In this document: in pieces, positions 52,569 to 61,403 of the stretch | Position numbering within the stretch: the first letter of the stretch is position 1 | Layout of the letters: every line of letters starts with the position of its first letter | DNA from: Candidatus Accumulibacter proximus | GTDB lineage: Bacteria > Pseudomonadota > Gammaproteobacteria > Burkholderiales > Rhodocyclaceae | Assembly (NCBI GenBank): GCA_016709675.1 | Contig: JADJMH010000034.1 | Location: forward strand, 124,001-188,000 | Reading direction: 5' to 3' | Length of the DNA stretch: 64,000 nucleotides | Program-made: the position numbers and the translations under genes | The notes under the pieces: generated by a model | Told to the model about the DNA's origin: nothing | Seen by the model: the letters and a program-made list of their open reading frames with translations, nothing else | Databases searched by the model: none

Positions 52569-53040
52569 GCCAACGCAGATTGACGCGCTGGACCGCGCCA
52601 TCATCGACGGTCTGCAGGGTGGTTTTCCGATCTGCGAACGGCCTTATGCCCAGGTCGCCGCCGGGCTCGGGATGAGCGAGGCGGAATTGCTCGAACGTCT
52701 GCAGCGAATGCTCGATGCGCGGCTGCTGACCCGCTTTGGGCCAATGTTTCAGGTCGAACGGATGGGTGGCGCCTTTGTGCTGGCGGCGCTGCGTGTGCCC
52801 GAAGGAGATTGGCAGCGGGTGCTCGAGATCGTCAACGCCTTGCCCGAAGTCGCTCACAACTACCGTCGCGAAAGCGAGCGCGGCGGCGGGTTCAACATGT
52901 GGTTCGTGCTGGCCACCGAGAGCGAGGCCGGCATCGACGCCGCGCTACACCGGATCGAAGCGGCGAGCGGCCTGCCGGTTTTTCCCTTTCCGAAGCTGCA
53001 GGAGTATTTTGTCGAGATGAAACTGGCGGTGCGGGCATGA
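52561..53040 (+). CDS. nirG: NirG, siroheme decarboxylase subunit
   Basis: 159 residues, Lrp/AsnC-like fold: ALDRAIIDGLQGGFPICERP, LLTRFGPMFQVERMGGAFVL, LPEVAHNYRRESERGGGFNM and WFVLATES. ATG 52561 overlaps the nirDL stop; its own stop overlaps nirH (ATGA at 53037). Confidence 0.9.
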   Translation: MSEPTQIDALDRAIIDGLQGGFPICERPYAQVAAGLGMSEAELLERLQRMLDARLLTRFGPMFQVERMGGAFVLAALRVPEGDWQRVLEIVNALPEVAHNYRRESERGGGFNMWFVLATESEAGIDAALHRIEAASGLPVFPFPKLQEYFVEMKLAVRA

Positions 53041-53522
53041 GCGAGACCTTCGACGCCGTCGACCGGCGCCTCGTTCTGGCGACCCAGGGTGGCCTGCCGC
53101 TGGTCCCTCGGCCGTATCACCAGGTGGCCGAACAGGTCGGCATTCCAGCCGACGAAGTGATGGCCCGCCTGGCGCGCATGCTCGCGGGCGGCGTCATCCG
53201 CCGTATCGGCGCCGTCCCCAATCACTACGCGATCGGCTATACCGCCAATGGAATGAGTGTCTGGGACGTGCCGGACGAGTGCATCGACGAACTCGGCCGG
53301 CAGGTCGGCGCGCTCGCTTTCGTCACCCACTGCTACCATCGGCCCCGCCGGCTTCCGGACTGGCCGTACAACCTGTTTGCCATGGTGCATGGCGGTTCCC
53401 GCGCCGAGGTGATGGCCAAGGTGGCCGCAATCGCCGGGATCATTGGCTCTGACTGCCGGGCGCATGATGTGCTTTTTTCGACTCGCATTCTCAAGAAGAC
53501 TGGCCTCAGAATCGGTGCCTGA
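53037..53522 (+). CDS. nirH: NirH, siroheme decarboxylase subunit
   Basis: 161 residues, Lrp/AsnC-like fold: AVDRRLVLATQGGLPLVPRP, GGVIRRIGAVPNHYAIGYTA, FVTHCYHRPRRLPDWPYNLF. The start overlaps nirG. The gene run ends here: nirJ, nirE, nirN and nirS are not in the window, so the last steps of heme d1 synthesis must be encoded elsewhere. Confidence 0.9.
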   Translation: MSETFDAVDRRLVLATQGGLPLVPRPYHQVAEQVGIPADEVMARLARMLAGGVIRRIGAVPNHYAIGYTANGMSVWDVPDECIDELGRQVGALAFVTHCYHRPRRLPDWPYNLFAMVHGGSRAEVMAKVAAIAGIIGSDCRAHDVLFSTRILKKTGLRIGA

Positions 53523-53638
53523 GGGGTGGTGGGACGATGGCGGTTTCGCCGCCAGCTGAATTGCCGGCCACCCGGCTTGAAACCCGTAGCGATGTCACCA
53601 TGTAATCGATACCGATCATGGTGTCTGGAGTTGCCAGG

Positions 53639-54073
53639 ATGAGTGCATCGAGAATAGTGGTTTGCCCGCATTGCCATCGCCCCAACCGGGTGCCCGAAGC
53701 GCGTCTCGCCGAGCGGGGACGCTGTGGTCATTGCCAGTCTCTGCTTTTTGACGGTGCTCCGGTGGCGTTGACCGCAGCCAGCTTCGAGCAGCACGTCGGG
53801 CGGTCTGAAGTGCCGATCGTGCTCGACTTCTGGGCGCCGTGGTGTGGTCCCTGTCGAGCGATGGCGCCGGCGTTCGCTGAGGCTGCGCGGCAGCTCGAGC
53901 CGGATTTTCGCCTGGCCAAGGTCAATACCGAAGACGAACAGGCGCTCGCCGCCCGCTTTGGCATTCGCTCGATCCCGACGTTGATGATCTTCCGCGGCGG
54001 GCGAGAGGTCGCCCGGCAATCCGGCGCCATGGATGCGGCAGGCATCGTCCGCTGGGCCCGGTCGAGCGGCTGA
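53639..54073 (+). CDS. trxC: Thioredoxin 2 (TrxC type)
   Basis: 144 residues. An N-terminal zinc-binding module has two CxxC pairs (VVCPHCHRPN, GRCGHCQSLL). The thioredoxin domain has the active site FWAPWCGPCRAMAP and the cis-Pro region IRSIPTLMIF. TrxC is a cytoplasmic reductase tied to oxidative stress. ATG 53639 is chosen to begin MSASRIVVCPHC; 116 bp separate it from nirH. Confidence 0.92.
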   Translation: MSASRIVVCPHCHRPNRVPEARLAERGRCGHCQSLLFDGAPVALTAASFEQHVGRSEVPIVLDFWAPWCGPCRAMAPAFAEAARQLEPDFRLAKVNTEDEQALAARFGIRSIPTLMIFRGGREVARQSGAMDAAGIVRWARSSG

Positions 54074-54103
54074 TCCGTGGCTGGCGGGGTTTCCGTGCGG
54101 ACG

Positions 54104-55147
54104 CTAGGCGCGGGCAGGGTGGAGGACTGCTTCTGCGATTGACGAACGATCGTCATTCCCCGGTGGGCGATTGATCTCGACCGAGACATGCACCAGTTCC
54201 TCGTGCTGACCGAGAAGCTGCCTGACGGCCTCGGCGGTGACCATAGGGTCCTCGGTGACGAGACTGACAATCACCGCGAACTTCTCGCGGCCGACGCGCC
54301 AGACATGCAGGTCGACGATCTCCGGTGCCATCGGCCAGCCCGGCTTTTCGGCGATCGCCTGACGAATTTCTGTCACCACCGGGTGATCCATCTCCCGGTC
54401 AAGAAGCACACGGCCGGTATCGCGGATCAGTCCCAGCGCCCAGCGGGCGACTAGAACGGCGCCGACGATACCCATCAGCGGGTCTAGCCAGTCCCAGCCG
54501 TAGAGCATGCCTCCGAGCAGGGCGACGATGGCCAGCAGCGAGGTGGCAGCGTCGGCGACGACATGCAGATAGGCGGCGCGCAGATTGAGGTCATGATCAC
54601 CGTGGCCATCGTGTGCGTGGTCAGGGGCGTGGTCGTGGTCATGATCAGCGTGATGCTGACCAGGGCCGTGGGCGTGCGAATGACCGTGGTCGTGCGCGCT
54701 GCCGAGGATCAGCGCGCAGACGACATTCACCGCCAGTCCGAGGACCGCGACGACGATCGCCTCGCTGAAACGGATCGGCTGCGGCGAGAAGATGCGCTCG
54801 ACCGAACCGGCCACCATCATCAGCGCCACCCCGACGAGGAAGATGGCGCTGGCGAAGCCGGCGAGCACTTCAATTTTCCAGGTCCCGAAGGCAAATCGCT
54901 GGTCTCCCGCGTAGCGCCTTGCGGCCGCGTAGGCCAGCGCCGAGAGGCCGATGGCCACGGCATGCGAGCTCATGTGCCAGCCGTCGGCAAGCAGGGCCAT
55001 AGAGTTGTACCACCAGCCGGCGGCAATCTCGATGATCATCGTTGCGGCGGTAATCACCATCACCAGGCGCGTGCCCTTTTCGGCGGCGAGATTGCCTTCG
55101 TCGAAGACGTGCGTGTGGATCCAGGGGGAGAGGTCGCGGTTGCGCAT
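54104..55147 (-). CDS. dmeF: DmeF-type cobalt/nickel efflux transporter (CDF family)
   Basis: A 347-residue cation diffusion facilitator. It starts SPWIHTHVFDEGNLAAEKGT, a hallmark of the DmeF subgroup, and has six helices with the metal-site ADGWHMSSHA (D-x-x-x-x-x-H pattern) and VADAATSLLAI. A His-rich loop (HDHGHSHAHGPGQHHADHDH, about residues 150-185) binds metal. Function: proton-driven Co2+/Ni2+ export. It lies 20 bp after its regulator gene dmeR on the same strand. Confidence 0.9.
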   Translation of the reverse strand: MRNRDLSPWIHTHVFDEGNLAAEKGTRLVMVITAATMIIEIAAGWWYNSMALLADGWHMSSHAVAIGLSALAYAAARRYAGDQRFAFGTWKIEVLAGFASAIFLVGVALMMVAGSVERIFSPQPIRFSEAIVVAVLGLAVNVVCALILGSAHDHGHSHAHGPGQHHADHDHDHAPDHAHDGHGDHDLNLRAAYLHVVADAATSLLAIVALLGGMLYGWDWLDPLMGIVGAVLVARWALGLIRDTGRVLLDREMDHPVVTEIRQAIAEKPGWPMAPEIVDLHVWRVGREKFAVIVSLVTEDPMVTAEAVRQLLGQHEELVHVSVEINRPPGNDDRSSIAEAVLHPARA

Positions 55148-55167
55148 GAGTGGTCCTTGCCGGGCAA

Positions 55168-55437
55168 TCAGAGGTATTTGGTGAGTTCCTTGAACTCGCG
55201 GATGGTCTCGTCGGGGTTGCGCGATCCGTCGCGCACGGCGTGGTCGAGACAGTGATCGATGTGGTCGTGCACCAGCGCCTTCTTGGCGCTGGCGACAGCG
55301 CGCTCAACGGCCTGCAGTTGCTGGGCGATCTCCAGACAGGGACGGCTGTCCTCAAGCATGGTGAGAATGCTCTTGAGGTGGCCCTCGGCGCGCTTGAGGC
55401 GCTTGACGATTTCAGGATGTGAGGTGTGCGTGCTCAT
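55168..55437 (-). CDS. dmeR: DmeR, metal-responsive repressor (RcnR/CsoR family)
   Basis: 89 residues, all helical: SHPEIVKRLKRAEGHLKSIL, PCLEIAQQLQAVERAVASAK, ALVHDHIDHCLDH. The Cys, His and His ligand positions of RcnR/DmeR sensors are visible. It represses its own operon and releases DNA on Co/Ni binding. The inverted repeat 3 bp upstream of the ATG is its likely operator. Confidence 0.9.
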   Translation of the reverse strand: MSTHTSHPEIVKRLKRAEGHLKSILTMLEDSRPCLEIAQQLQAVERAVASAKKALVHDHIDHCLDHAVRDGSRNPDETIREFKELTKYL

Positions 55438-55440
55438 GGA

Positions 55441-55468
55441 CCTATCCTATCCCCCAGGATAGGATAGG
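55441..55468 (-). promoter_or_regulatory. Likely DmeR operator
   Basis: Perfect 12-bp inverted repeat CCTATCCTATCC / GGATAGGATAGG around CCCA, giving a C-tract flanked by AT-containing repeats, which is the shape of RcnR/DmeR/CsoR sites. It sits directly before the dmeR start. Confidence 0.75.
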
Positions 55469-55638
55469 TCAAGGCAGTTCGTGGCGAACGGTTGCCTTGC
55501 CGATTTCCACTAGCATCACCGGTCGTCGCCTTTTCTCTCTTGCAAGCAGGTTCAGGGAGGACCACCGAGGCGCTCGCCCCGCTTTCAGCGCAGGGACGTT
55601 TTCAGCTACAATCTGGATTTCCCGCTGCAGTCATCTCC

Positions 55639-57282
55639 ATGATCAAATACGTATTCGTCACTGGCGGCGTGGTTTCATCCCTGGGCAAGGGTATCGCCGC
55701 CGCATCCCTGGGCGCAATCCTCGAGTCGCGCGGCATCAAGGTCACCCACCTCAAGCTCGACCCGTACATCAACGTCGATCCCGGAACGATGAGTCCGTTC
55801 CAGCACGGCGAGGTCTTCGTGACCGAGGACGGCGCCGAGACCGACCTCGACCTTGGGCACTACGAGCGCTTCACCAATGCGCGCATGGAGCGGCGCAACA
55901 ATTTCACGACGGGCCAGATCTACGACTCGGTGATCAAGAAGGAGCGGCGTGGTGAGTATCTCGGCAAGACGGTGCAGGTGATTCCGCACATTACCGACGA
56001 GATCAAGGCGCACATCCGGCGCGGCGCCGAAGGGGCCGACCTGGCGATCATCGAGGTCGGCGGCACGGTCGGTGACATCGAGTCGCTTCCGTTCCTGGAA
56101 GCAATCCGCCAGATGGGCCTGCAGGAAGGCCGCAACAACGCCTGCTTCATGCATCTGACGCTGGTTCCTTACATTTCGACTGCCGGCGAGCTCAAGACCA
56201 AGCCGACGCAGCACTCGGTCAAGGAGTTGCGCGAGATCGGCATCCAGCCGGATATTCTCCTCTGTCGTACCGATCGACCGATCCCGGAGGACGACAAGCG
56301 GAAGATGGCCCTGTTCTGCAACGTGCAGCGCGAGGCCGTGATCGAGGCGCGCGATGCGGATTCGATCTACAAGATTCCGGCCATGCTGCACGACCAGATG
56401 CTCGACGAGATCGTCTGCCACAAGCTCGGTATCCTGGCCAGGGCCGCTGACCTGACGGTGTGGAAGAGGATCGTGTATGCCCTTGAGCACCCTGAACGGC
56501 TGCTCAACGTCGCCTTTGTCGGCAAGTATGTCGACCTGACCGAATCCTACAAGTCGCTGACCGAAGCACTGGTCCATGCCGGCGTTGCCACCCGCAGCAA
56601 GGTCAGGGTGAGCTACCTCGATTCAGAGGAAATCGAGCGTAGCGGTTGCGCTGCCTTGCAGGGTATGGACGCCATTCTGGTTCCTGGCGGTTTCGGACGC
56701 CGCGGCACCGAGGGCAAGATTGCGGCGATTCGCCACGCCCGCGAGAACGGGATTCCCTTCCTCGGCATCTGTCTCGGAATGCAACTGGCCGTCGTCGAGT
56801 TCGCCCGTCACGTCGCTGGCATGTACGGCGCGCACAGCACCGAGTTCGACCCGGCTTCCCCCTACCCCGTGGTGGGTCTGATCACCGAATGGCAGGACGC
56901 TTCAGGACGGATCGAGAAACGCGACGAAAACTCCGACCTGGGCGGCACGATGCGCCTCGGCGGTCAGCTGTGCCAGCTTGGCGAAGGGACGATGGCCCGG
57001 GAGATTTACGGGCAGGCAGAGATCGTCGAACGGCATCGCCACCGCTACGAGGTCAACAGTACGCTGCTCGGCGAGCTGCAAGCGAAAGGCCTGGTGGTTT
57101 CCGGGCGTGCGCCGGTGACCGATCTCTGCGAAATCATCGAACTGCCGAAAGATGGATCCAACGCGCACCCGTGGTTTCTCGGTTGCCAGTTTCATCCCGA
57201 GTTCACTTCTTCTCCACGCAAGGGTCACCCGTTGTTTACCTCTTTTGTCGAGGCGGCTGCGGCGTATCGGTCGAAGGCATGA
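55639..57282 (+). CDS. pyrG: CTP synthase
   Basis: 547 residues, normal length. The N-terminal synthase domain begins MIKYVFVTGGVVSSLGKGIA. The C-terminal glutamine amidotransferase domain has GGFGRRGTEGK, the catalytic Cys in PFLGICLGMQLAVVEFAR, and His-Glu in GCQFHPEFTS. It makes CTP from UTP. ATG 55639 begins the invariant N-terminus. The stop overlaps the kdsA start (ATGA). Confidence 0.97.
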   Translation: MIKYVFVTGGVVSSLGKGIAAASLGAILESRGIKVTHLKLDPYINVDPGTMSPFQHGEVFVTEDGAETDLDLGHYERFTNARMERRNNFTTGQIYDSVIKKERRGEYLGKTVQVIPHITDEIKAHIRRGAEGADLAIIEVGGTVGDIESLPFLEAIRQMGLQEGRNNACFMHLTLVPYISTAGELKTKPTQHSVKELREIGIQPDILLCRTDRPIPEDDKRKMALFCNVQREAVIEARDADSIYKIPAMLHDQMLDEIVCHKLGILARAADLTVWKRIVYALEHPERLLNVAFVGKYVDLTESYKSLTEALVHAGVATRSKVRVSYLDSEEIERSGCAALQGMDAILVPGGFGRRGTEGKIAAIRHARENGIPFLGICLGMQLAVVEFARHVAGMYGAHSTEFDPASPYPVVGLITEWQDASGRIEKRDENSDLGGTMRLGGQLCQLGEGTMAREIYGQAEIVERHRHRYEVNSTLLGELQAKGLVVSGRAPVTDLCEIIELPKDGSNAHPWFLGCQFHPEFTSSPRKGHPLFTSFVEAAAAYRSKA

Positions 57283-58114
57283 AGCTCTGTGACTTCAACG
57301 CCGGAATCGACCAGCCGCTGTTCCTGATCGCTGGTCCCTGCACGGCGGAGTCGCTCGACCTGTGCGTCGAGGTCGCCGGGCAGATGAAGGAAATCTGTGC
57401 CGGTCTGGGTCTGCCCTACATCTTCAAGGCCTCCTACGACAAGGCCAACCGCAGCTCGGGGCGGTCGCCGCGCGGGCCGGGCATCGATGGCGGCCTGCAG
57501 ATTCTCGCGGAGGTGCGTCGCCAGATCGGCGTGCCGGTGCTGACCGATGTCCATCGCGAGCAGGACATTGCGGCCGTCGCCGCCGTGGTTGATGTGCTGC
57601 AGACACCTGCCTTTCTTTGCCGCCAGACCGACTTCATCCAGGCCGTTGCGGCTGCCGGCAAGCCGGTGAATATCAAGAAGGGGCAGTTTCTCGCGCCGGG
57701 CGACATGCGCAACGTCGTTGCCAAGGCCAGGGATGCTGCTGCTGGCGCCGATACGCTCATGGTCTGCGAGCGTGGCGTTTCGTTTGGCTACAATAACCTC
57801 GTGTCGGACATGCGCAGTCTGGCAATCATGCGCGAGAGCGCCTGCCCGGTGGTTTTCGATGCGACCCATTCGGTGCAGTTGCCAGGTGGGCAGGGCACCG
57901 TTTCCGGCGGCCAGCGCGAGTTCGTGCCGGTGCTGGCGAGAGCGGCCGTGGCTGCAGGGATTTCCGGGCTTTTCATGGAAACGCATCCGCGCCCGGAGAT
58001 GGCGCTGTCCGATGGGCCGAACAGTTGGCCCCTGCATCGGATGCAGAGCTTGCTCACCACGCTGGTGGCGCTCGATCGCGCCGTCAAGGCGGCCGGCCTG
58101 GAGGAACTCGGCTG

Positions 58115-58115
<1 letters not shown>
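57279..58115 (+). CDS. kdsA: KDO-8-phosphate synthase
   Basis: 278 residues: LFLIAGPCTAESLDLCVEVA, FKASYDKANRSSGRSPRGPG, VLTDVHREQD, FLCRQTDF, INIKKGQFLAP-type (here NIKKGQFLAPGDM), VFDATHSVQLPGG, METHPRPEMALSDGPN. It makes KDO-8-phosphate for lipopolysaccharide. The stop overlaps the next start (TGATG at 58113-58117). Confidence 0.96.
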
Positions 58116-58318
<203 letters not shown>

Positions 58319-58340
58319 CATTTTGAGAAAAGGAAAGACC

Positions 58341-59624
58341 ATGAGCTCTGTCGTTGATGTTGTCGCCCGCGAGGTTCTCGACTCGCGCGGCAACCCTACC
58401 GTCGAATGTGACGTTCTGCTCGAGTCCGGGGTCATGGGTCGTGCTGCTGTGCCTTCCGGTGCGTCGACCGGCTCGCGTGAAGCCATCGAGTTGCGTGATG
58501 GCGACGCCGCGCGCTATCTCGGCAAAGGTGTGCTGCAGGCCGTCGAGAATGTCAACACCGAGATTTCCGAGGCGATCATTGGCCTCGATGCGCAGGAACA
58601 GGCGTTCATCGATCAGACGCTGATTCATCTCGACGGTACGGACAACAAGGCGCGTCTTGGTGCCAATGCCATGCTCGCGGTTTCCATGGCGGTAGCCAAG
58701 GCGGCAGCCGAGGAATCCGGTCTGCCGCTGTACCGCTATTTTGGTGGTTCCGGGCCGATGCAGATGCCGGTGCCGATGATGAACATCATCAACGGTGGCG
58801 AACACGCCAACAACAGCCTCGATTTTCAGGAGTTCATGATCCTGCCGGTGAGTCAGAACTCGTTCCGCGAAGCGCTGCGTTGCGGCGCCGAGGTATTTCA
58901 CGCGTTGAAGAAGCTGCTGCACAAGAAGGGCTTCTCCACCGCAGTTGGCGATGAGGGCGGTTTTGCGCCCAACCTTGGCAGTCATGCCGAGGCTCTGCAG
59001 CTGATCCTGCAAGCGATCGAGAACGCCGGCTACGGTCCTGGCGACGACGTGCTGATTGGACTTGATTGCGCGGCTTCCGAACTGTACCGGGATGGCAGAT
59101 ACCATCTGGCCGGCGAGAGCCTGCAGTTGAGCTCGCACGAACTGGTGGATTACCTGGCCAATCTGGCCGATCGCTTCCCGATCGTTTCGATCGAGGACGG
59201 CATGGCCGAGGGTGACTGGGATGGCTGGAAGGTGCTCACCGGACGCCTCGGCAAAGGGGTGCAGATCGTTGGCGACGACGTCTTCGTGACCAACACCCGG
59301 ATTTTCAAGGAAGGCATCAAACAGGGCATCGCCAACTCGATCCTGATCAAGATCAATCAGATCGGTACGCTCTCGGAGACCTTCGCGGCGATCGAAATGG
59401 CCAAGCGCGCGGCGTACACCGCGGTCATTTCGCACCGTTCCGGCGAGACCGAGGACAGCACCATTGCCGACATCGCCGTCGGCATGAACGCGCTGCAGAT
59501 CAAGACCGGTTCGCTGTCGCGTTCCGATCGCATCGCCAAGTACAACCAGTTGCTGCGGATCGAGGAGGATCTCGGTGACACGGCCGGCTATCCGGGCCGT
59601 GACGCCTTCTACAATCTTTCCTGA
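58341..59624 (+). CDS. eno: Enolase
   Basis: 427 residues, full length. Visible are VDVVAREVLDSRGNPTVECD, the loop PSGASTGSREA, NGGEHANNSLDFQEFMILP, catalytic and metal residues in AVGDEGGFAPNL, VSIEDGMAEGDWDGW and VGDDVFVTN, and the Lys/Ser-His-Arg-Ser loop ILIKINQIGTL, SHRSGETEDS. It converts 2-phosphoglycerate to phosphoenolpyruvate. ATG 58341 follows AAAGGAAAG. Confidence 0.98.
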   Translation: MSSVVDVVAREVLDSRGNPTVECDVLLESGVMGRAAVPSGASTGSREAIELRDGDAARYLGKGVLQAVENVNTEISEAIIGLDAQEQAFIDQTLIHLDGTDNKARLGANAMLAVSMAVAKAAAEESGLPLYRYFGGSGPMQMPVPMMNIINGGEHANNSLDFQEFMILPVSQNSFREALRCGAEVFHALKKLLHKKGFSTAVGDEGGFAPNLGSHAEALQLILQAIENAGYGPGDDVLIGLDCAASELYRDGRYHLAGESLQLSSHELVDYLANLADRFPIVSIEDGMAEGDWDGWKVLTGRLGKGVQIVGDDVFVTNTRIFKEGIKQGIANSILIKINQIGTLSETFAAIEMAKRAAYTAVISHRSGETEDSTIADIAVGMNALQIKTGSLSRSDRIAKYNQLLRIEEDLGDTAGYPGRDAFYNLS

Positions 59625-59650
59625 TTGGCGGGTTGTTGACCGCCGCTCCG

Positions 59651-60004
59651 ATGCGCTGGCTGGCTGTTGTCCTGCTGGTGGTGATTGTCCTGCTGCAGCA
59701 TCCGCTGTGGCTGGGCAAGGGCGGCTGGCTGCGGGTCTGGGATGTCGATCGGCAGTTGCAGCAACAGAAGCAAACCAACCAGCAGCTCGAGATGCGTAAC
59801 GCGGGCTTCGATGCCGAAGTGCGTGATCTCAAGCAGGGGTACGATGCGATCGAGGAGCGCGCCCGTTTCGAACTCGGCATGGTCAAGCAGGACGAGGTTT
59901 TTGTGCAGATTCCCGACAGGCCGGCGGGTGACAAGCCCGCGGCACCGTTGGCCGGGAGTTCAGCGAACGGCGCGCGCGTACCGGCCAGACCCGCCAAGCC
60001 CTGA
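59651..60004 (+). CDS. ftsB: Cell division protein FtsB
   Basis: 117 residues: one N-terminal helix (MRWLAVVLLVVIVLLQHPLW), the motif GGWLRVWDVDRQLQQQKQTN leading into a coiled coil, then EERARFELGMVKQDEVFVQI. The C-terminal Pro/Ala tail is longer than in E. coli. FtsB links FtsL and FtsQ in the divisome. eno-ftsB order is typical of proteobacteria. ATG 59651 is preferred over TTG 59633. Confidence 0.92.
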   Translation: MRWLAVVLLVVIVLLQHPLWLGKGGWLRVWDVDRQLQQQKQTNQQLEMRNAGFDAEVRDLKQGYDAIEERARFELGMVKQDEVFVQIPDRPAGDKPAAPLAGSSANGARVPARPAKP

Positions 60005-60025
60005 CCGCCGTGGCAGGCATGGCCC

Positions 60026-60721
60026 CTACTCCGGCAGTTCAATCTTGCCCGAGACGGTGGCGCTGATCAGCGTGTCGCCGGGCTCGACGGGCATCGGCGC
60101 GGCGTCGGCCGAGGCCAGCGCTGCGGCGCGCATGATGGGCATCGGTGGCGGTCGGCCGCTGCTGCTGATCGTCAGGTGACTGATCCGATAAGGCTTGCCG
60201 AACGCATCAGCGATCACCTTGGCGCGTGCCTTGAAGGCGCCAAGGGCATCGATCATGGCCTCGTTCTCGGCCTTCTTTCGTGTTTCCGGTGCTGGCAGCA
60301 TGGCCAGGTTGGCGACGCCCAACGACCCCTGAAGCTTGCCCAACAACTCGGAGAGGGCTGCGCTGTCGGCAGACTCGAGGGTCAGTTCCGAGCGCATTCG
60401 CCAGCCTTCGATCCTGTTACCCTTGCCGTAGACCGGATAGGTGTGCGTACCACCGCTCTGTGTCTTGATGCTGCTGTAACCTCGAGCCGTCTTCAGGCCG
60501 TCAGCAATCAGGCTGTTTACTCGCCGGGCCAAGTCGCCTGGCGCGGCGCCGGAGGCTTCGGCAAACACCGTTGCGCGAGCCAGGTCGTTGGCTGCCGGCC
60601 GGCTTGCTTCCGCTGCCAGGTCGATGGTCGTGACATGACCGGCTGTGGCGGCCGTCGCCGGCGTGGCGCATAGCAAGGCAAGCAGGGGGATTGCCTTCAG
60701 TAGAGGTCGAAAAGAGGTCAT
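60026..60721 (-). CDS. SIMPL-domain (DUF541) periplasmic protein
   Basis: 231 residues with a signal peptide (AIPLLALLCATPATA). The SIMPL/DUF541 fold is seen in ASRPAANDLARATVFAEASG, LKTARGYSSIKTQSGGTHTY, YGKGNRIEGWRMRSELTLES, and ISSSGRPPPMPIMRAAALAS. Related to E. coli YggE, linked to oxidative stress. Exact function unknown. ATG 60721 has GGAGA upstream. Convergent with ftsB. Confidence 0.88.
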   Translation of the reverse strand: MTSFRPLLKAIPLLALLCATPATAATAGHVTTIDLAAEASRPAANDLARATVFAEASGAAPGDLARRVNSLIADGLKTARGYSSIKTQSGGTHTYPVYGKGNRIEGWRMRSELTLESADSAALSELLGKLQGSLGVANLAMLPAPETRKKAENEAMIDALGAFKARAKVIADAFGKPYRISHLTISSSGRPPPMPIMRAAALASADAAPMPVEPGDTLISATVSGKIELPE

Positions 60722-60888
60722 GGTATCTCCGGGTCTGTCATGGTCGGGAATGGCGAGTATTCTGCAGGCCCTCGTGTGCCGGGCAGTTGCCGGGGTGAGC
60801 GATGGCCCTGCAAAGGACCGATTGTAACGGGATCCGGGTCTCGCTTTTTGGTAGTCAGACGCCTTAAGCTTGGTTAGAATCCGCTTCA

Positions 60889-60920
60889 CCCGCTCGCTGC
60901 GTGCGAGCGGGAAGGGTTTT
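60889..60920 (+). terminator. Leader hairpin with T-run before the peroxiredoxin gene
   Basis: 9-bp perfect stem CCCGCTCGC / GCGAGCGGG with loop TGCGT, then GGGTTTTT. It looks like an intrinsic terminator but lies just 12 bp before the ATG at 60933, ahead of the ribosome site GAGGGGG. As the upstream gene runs the other way, it may act as an attenuator in the leader. Confidence 0.5.
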
Positions 60921-60932
60921 TGAGGGGGAACC

Positions 60933-61403
60933 ATGCTGAAAGCAGGACAGGCAGCGCCGATGTTCGTCCTCCCCGATGCGGATATGGAACTCATCGACAT
61001 CGCCCGGTTCAAGGGGAGGAAGCATGTCATTCTCTTTTTCTATCCGAGAGATGACGCGCCGTGCTGTACCTTGCAGGCAACCGATTTCTCCGACCATGAG
61101 GACGAATTCGCGCGGCTGGACTGCCTGATCATCGGCATCAGCCGCGACGACTGCATCAAACACGCAGAGTTTCGGGATAAGCACGGTATTTCGGTATGTC
61201 TTCTTTCCGATGCCGAAGGCTCGGCGTGCGAACAATACGGTGTGTGGCAGGCGAGAGAAGTGAATGGTGTCACGAAGTACGGCATCGTGCGCTCGACTTT
61301 TGTCATCGACAAACAAGGCATTCTCCGTCTCGCGCTTTACGGAGTTAACGCCAAAGGCCACGCGCTGGCGATGCTGCGCGCGGTGAAGGAACTCAATTCA
61401 TGA
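60933..61403 (+). CDS. Peroxiredoxin, Bcp/AhpC-TSA family (156 aa)
   Basis: Thioredoxin-fold peroxidase: KAGQAAPMFVLPDADMELID, FFYPRDDAPCCTLQATDFSD, IIGISRDDCIKHAEFRDKHG, VRSTFVIDKQGILR. The peroxidatic Cys is the second Cys of APCCT, matching TPGCT in Bcp. The resolving Cys of E. coli Bcp, five residues on, is not there (Asp/Thr region), but other Cys residues could serve. The stop overlaps slyD (ATGA). Confidence 0.88.
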   Translation: MLKAGQAAPMFVLPDADMELIDIARFKGRKHVILFFYPRDDAPCCTLQATDFSDHEDEFARLDCLIIGISRDDCIKHAEFRDKHGISVCLLSDAEGSACEQYGVWQAREVNGVTKYGIVRSTFVIDKQGILRLALYGVNAKGHALAMLRAVKELNS

